Assembly (NCBI GenBank): GCA_001701295.1
Contig: DAAV01000078.1
Coordinates: 7,304 to 16,867 of the forward strand
From: Bacteroidales bacterium H10
Lineage (GTDB): Bacteria > Bacteroidota > Bacteroidia > Bacteroidales > Muribaculaceae
Direction: 5' to 3'
DNA length: 9,564 bases
A program made the translations under genes and the position numbers. Below the pieces are notes generated by a model. The model saw only the letters and a list, made by a program, of their open reading frames with translations, had not been told where the DNA came from and ran no database searches. The first letter of the stretch is position 1; each line of letters opens with the position of its first letter. Shown here piece by piece: positions 6,382 to 9,564 of the stretch.

Positions 6382-8328
6382 ATGAACTCAAATCATTCCA
6401 TACACAACCGTCTCACGCTGGCCGGACTTCTTGTCACGGTCGGCATTGTGTTCGGTGATATAGGCACATCGCCCCTTTATGTCATGAAGGCGATAGTGGC
6501 CGTCAATCCTCATTTAGATACGGACTATGTGCTCGGTGCCATATCCTGCATAATATGGACACTGACGCTGCAGACCACAGTCAAGTATGTCCTGCTCGCA
6601 CTTCGTGCCGACAACAAGGGGGAGGGGGGAATCCTCGCGCTTTTCGCGCTGCTGCGCAAATTGCCGCGCAAGTGGCTATACACTGTGGCTGCCATTGGCG
6701 CCGCCGCTCTCGTGGCCGACGGCATGATCACTCCGGCGGTCACGGTGACGTCTGCCATCGAGGGGATCCGTATAGTCGCGCCTTCTGTGCCTGTGCTTCC
6801 GGTGGTGATCTTCGTCATAATCATAATCTTCCTGCTGCAGCGCATGGGCACCGGTCGGATCGGCCGTTGTTTCGGACCATACATGCTCGTATGGTTCCTC
6901 GCGCTCGGTGTGCTCGGCGTGGTGGCCATGGTCGGCTGTCCCTCAGTGCTCCGGGCATTCAATCCCTGGTATGCCGTCAGGCTGATGTTCTCGTCGCCCG
7001 AATGGTTCCTGATACTTGGTGCCGTTTTTCTCTGCACCACCGGAGCCGAGGCCCTTTACTCGGATCTCGGGCACTGCGGTCGGCGCAACATCACCGTCAG
7101 CTGGTTTTTCGTCAAAATAATGCTGATTCTCAATTATCTCGGTCAGGGAGCATGGCTGATCATGAACGAAGGTCGTCCGATGGCAGGCATCAATCCGTTT
7201 TTCAGCATAATACCTCATGGATTCACCGTGGTCGGTGTCATAATGGCGACTCTGGCGGCTGTGATAGCGAGTCAGGCGCTTCTGAGCGGATCGTTCACGA
7301 TATTCTCCGAGGCTGTCAATCTCGATTTCTGGCCGAAACTGCGCATCAAGTATCCCTCCGAGGTGAAGGGGCAGCTCTATATTCCGGTCGTCAACTGGGG
7401 GCTGCTGGCCGGGTGTCTCCTGACGGCTGTAATGTTCCGTGATTCGAGCCACATGGAAGCGGCCTATGGTCTGGCCATCACCGTCGCGATGCTGATGACC
7501 ACGGTCCTCCTTTCGCTCTGGATGCGGAGCAGGGGAGTGGCATTGCCACTCTGCATAGCGTTCTTCTCGTTTTTCATAGCGCTCGAAGGGCTGTTTTTCG
7601 CCGCCAACATGTTCAAGTTCTCTCACGGCGGGTGGTACACGCTTCTCGCGGCCGGCATAGTCGCCGGCATCATGATCGTCTGGCATAAATCAAACGCGGT
7701 CCATGTCGGTTTCATAGATTTCAAGCCGATAGCCGGCAGTTCGCCGCTCATATGCGAGATGAAACGCGACGAAAGCATACCCAAGTATGCCTCCAATCTC
7801 GTGTATCTGAGCAATTCTCCCCATCCCGCCATGGTGGAATCGAAAATAATCTACTCCATAATCCATAAAAGCCCCAAGCGTGCCGACCACTACTGGTTCA
7901 TCCACATTGACTATGTCGATTCGCCCGACACACTCGAATATTCTGTCGATATAATCGAACCTGAAACCATCTACGCCGTCACCATGCGTCTCGGATTCCG
8001 CGTCGAGGCGAGGGTAAGCCTCTATCTTCGCCATGTGGTCGAGGATCTTGTCGCTTCCGGGTGCCTTGACCTCCGCAGCGGCTACGAATCATTGCGCCGC
8101 GAGGATATAGCCGGCGACTTCCGGTTTATCATACTTCACCGCATCTTCTCGACCACGAGCAATTGCAAGGGAAGCGAGGCTTTTCTGATGAGGATGCACG
8201 ACCGACTGCGCTCTCTCGGAATCTCCGACCGCGATGCCTACGGCCTCGACACGAGTCTTGTCACGCTCGAGACGGTTCCGCTTATCATCAACACCACTGT
8301 GCCGCGTCGCATAGTTCCGGTCAGTTGA
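6382..8328 (+). CDS. kup: KUP-family potassium uptake permease
   Basis: The 648-residue protein is an inner-membrane K+ importer of the KUP/HAK/KT family, known in bacteria to act as H+/K+ symporters. Family signatures are all present: VFGDIGTSPLYV (Asp26, equivalent to the essential Asp23 of E. coli Kup), DNKGEGGILALFAL (77-90), ADGMITPAVTVTSAIEG (Asp113, Glu127) and TTGAEALYSDLGH (Glu223). About twelve hydrophobic segments fill residues 11-433; residues 434-648 form the hydrophilic C-terminal cytoplasmic domain usual for the family. Length is normal and no frameshift is seen. The ATG at 6382 puts the first signature at the expected distance from the N-terminus. The gene diverges from the amylase and converges with the NhaC-family gene, overlapping it by 8 bp. 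It fits cation homeostasis together with that neighbour. Confidence 0.96.
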   Translation: MNSNHSIHNRLTLAGLLVTVGIVFGDIGTSPLYVMKAIVAVNPHLDTDYVLGAISCIIWTLTLQTTVKYVLLALRADNKGEGGILALFALLRKLPRKWLYTVAAIGAAALVADGMITPAVTVTSAIEGIRIVAPSVPVLPVVIFVIIIIFLLQRMGTGRIGRCFGPYMLVWFLALGVLGVVAMVGCPSVLRAFNPWYAVRLMFSSPEWFLILGAVFLCTTGAEALYSDLGHCGRRNITVSWFFVKIMLILNYLGQGAWLIMNEGRPMAGINPFFSIIPHGFTVVGVIMATLAAVIASQALLSGSFTIFSEAVNLDFWPKLRIKYPSEVKGQLYIPVVNWGLLAGCLLTAVMFRDSSHMEAAYGLAITVAMLMTTVLLSLWMRSRGVALPLCIAFFSFFIALEGLFFAANMFKFSHGGWYTLLAAGIVAGIMIVWHKSNAVHVGFIDFKPIAGSSPLICEMKRDESIPKYASNLVYLSNSPHPAMVESKIIYSIIHKSPKRADHYWFIHIDYVDSPDTLEYSVDIIEPETIYAVTMRLGFRVEARVSLYLRHVVEDLVASGCLDLRSGYESLRREDIAGDFRFIILHRIFSTTSNCKGSEAFLMRMHDRLRSLGISDRDAYGLDTSLVTLETVPLIINTTVPRRIVPVS

Positions 8329-9564
8329 GACGGCGAGGAAAGAGAAATATGATCGAGAGGGCGGTCATCCCGGCGAGAGCCCAGGGGTAATAGAGATAAG
8401 GGAACGGCGCGGCCGGAGATATGCCTGCGAGCGATGTGGCGAGAAGTGTCTGCGCGCCGTAGGGTATGAGGCACTGCACGATGCATGATGTTGTGTCGAG
8501 CAGCGAGGCGGTCTTGCGCGGATCGATGCCGAAGCGTTGCGATATGTCGCGGGATATGCCTCCCACGGTTATGATGGCGACCGTATTGTTGGCCGTGCAC
8601 ATGTTGACGACGGCTACGAGCACTGTGATTACAGCCTGACCGCCACGGCGTCCGGACACATGGCGCGTCAGACTCTGGAGGATGAATGTTATGCCGCCTG
8701 CGCTCTTGATCATGCCGAGCATTCCGGCTGCAAGCAATGTAATTATTATGAGGTTGCCCATGCCGTCGATGCCGGCTCCTGCAGAAGAGGCGAGGTCAGT
8801 AAGTGATAATCCTGTTGTCAGACCTAAGATGACTGCCGAAATGATGCCGAGAGACAATACGGCTGTCACATTGATTCCCGCTATCGCCGTGCCGAGCACC
8901 ACAAGATATGGTATTATGAGAGTCCAGTTTTTTGAGGCAGGCAATTCCACGGCATGAGTATCGAGGCCGGTCATGATATATATTCCGAGTGTGACCAGGG
9001 CGGCCGGTAGCGCTATCCATATGTTTGCCTTGAATTTATCGGCCATATTGCACTCCTGCGACCGCGTGGCGGCAATTGTCGTGTCGGATATGAACGACAG
9101 ATTGTCTCCGAAAAATGCCCCTCCGAGTACGACTGCCACATAAAAGGCGACTGATGCGTCGGAAGCTGTGGCTATTTCCGTGGCGAGAGGCGCGAGCGCT
9201 ACTACTGTGCCGACCGATGTCCCGATGGAGAGTGAGATAAAACATGCCGCGAAAAAGAGCATCGGCACTACGAATCCAGGAGGAAACGCGTGAAGTGCCA
9301 GTGATACGGTTGCTTCCACTGCGCCGATATCCTTGGCCATGGCGGCAAAAGCTCCGGCAAGGATAAAGACCCAGATCATATATAGAATATTCGAATGTCC
9401 GGCTGCACGGGAAAATATCTCTATGCGTTTAAGCAGAGGTTTTCCGCGCGATATGATGATTGCCCACGCCGAAGCGATTAGCAGAGCCACGGCGATCGGC
9501 ATTTTGTAGAAATCGTCGAGGATTATCGACACCGCCACATAGAGGACGAGAAACAGAACAATAT
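8321..9564 (-). CDS. NhaC-family Na+/H+ antiporter, N-terminus outside the window
   Basis: This polytopic inner-membrane protein belongs to the NhaC family (ion transporter superfamily), whose characterised members exchange Na+ for H+; some relatives exchange organic acids or amino acids, so the substrate is not certain. Counting from an in-frame GTG at 9538, conserved parts are SIGTSVGTVVALAP (GTSVGT at 106-111), GGAFFGDNLSFISDTTIAA (Asp145, Asp152), NNTVAI (317-322) and DTTSCIVQCLIPYGAQ near 350. Roughly ten to eleven hydrophobic segments are visible. The GTG is probably not the true start. The frame stays open to the window edge and reads hydrophobic (IVLFLVLYVAVSII), matching the first membrane segment of related proteins, so perhaps 15-30 residues are missing. 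The stop (TGA, 8323-8321) overlaps the end of kup by 8 bp. Confidence 0.9.
   Translation of the reverse strand, partial: IVLFLVLYVAVSIILDDFYKMPIAVALLIASAWAIIISRGKPLLKRIEIFSRAAGHSNILYMIWVFILAGAFAAMAKDIGAVEATVSLALHAFPPGFVVPMLFFAACFISLSIGTSVGTVVALAPLATEIATASDASVAFYVAVVLGGAFFGDNLSFISDTTIAATRSQECNMADKFKANIWIALPAALVTLGIYIMTGLDTHAVELPASKNWTLIIPYLVVLGTAIAGINVTAVLSLGIISAVILGLTTGLSLTDLASSAGAGIDGMGNLIIITLLAAGMLGMIKSAGGITFILQSLTRHVSGRRGGQAVITVLVAVVNMCTANNTVAIITVGGISRDISQRFGIDPRKTASLLDTTSCIVQCLIPYGAQTLLATSLAGISPAAPFPYLYYPWALAGMTALSIIFLFPRRLN

Noticed and set aside
6555..7442. 295-codon open frame on the + strand in another frame of kup
   Set aside because: It is a frame shadow of kup, rich in Arg, His and Ser as expected from GC-rich out-of-frame reading.
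6943..7686. 247-codon open frame on the - strand inside kup
   Set aside because: It is a hydrophilic, His/Arg/Glu-rich shadow opposite a clearly conserved membrane protein gene, with no family resemblance.
9536..9538. GTG as the start codon of the NhaC-family gene
   Set aside because: The frame stays open upstream with hydrophobic residues to the window edge, which fits the first membrane segment of the family better than a start here.

Overview
The window looks like chromosomal DNA of a Bacteroidales bacterium, possibly of the Muribaculaceae type. This is inferred from moderately GC-rich genes, AT-rich gene leaders without Shine-Dalgarno motifs, one good match to the Bacteroidales -33/-7 promoter pattern (TTTG...TAnnTTTG), and the protein families present. 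No RNA gene marks the taxon, so the family-level placement is tentative.

Layout: positions 1-226 are a segment bounded by a perfect 21-bp inverted repeat, with nested palindromes inside. It is most simply a small non-autonomous mobile element or interspersed repeat; an invertible promoter segment is the alternative. An AT-rich leader (227-341) follows, then a very large + strand gene (342-4769) for an exported TPR-CHAT protein with both predicted cysteine-protease catalytic residues. It converges on and overlaps by 17 bp a - strand gene for a cytoplasmic GH13_5 alpha-amylase of the AmyA type (4753-6270). A 111-bp divergent spacer (6271-6381) separates the amylase from kup (6382-8328, +), a K+ uptake permease. 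kup converges with an 8-bp overlap on a - strand NhaC-family Na+/H+ antiporter (8321 to beyond 9564), whose N-terminus lies outside the window.

How the genes relate: kup and the NhaC-family gene are both monovalent-cation transporters (K+ in, Na+ out) and fit a cation and pH homeostasis neighbourhood, though they are transcribed toward each other. The amylase is a stand-alone intracellular glucan hydrolase, with no Sus or polysaccharide-utilisation genes beside it. The TPR-CHAT protein has no visible partner gene; a partner could lie left of the window. The items most worth a second look are the inverted-repeat segment upstream of the CHAT gene, whose best promoter match points away from that gene; the exported TPR-CHAT protease itself; and a 15-nt motif (14 of 15 identical) shared by the leaders of the CHAT gene and kup. 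No CRISPR array, tRNA, rRNA or transposase gene was seen.
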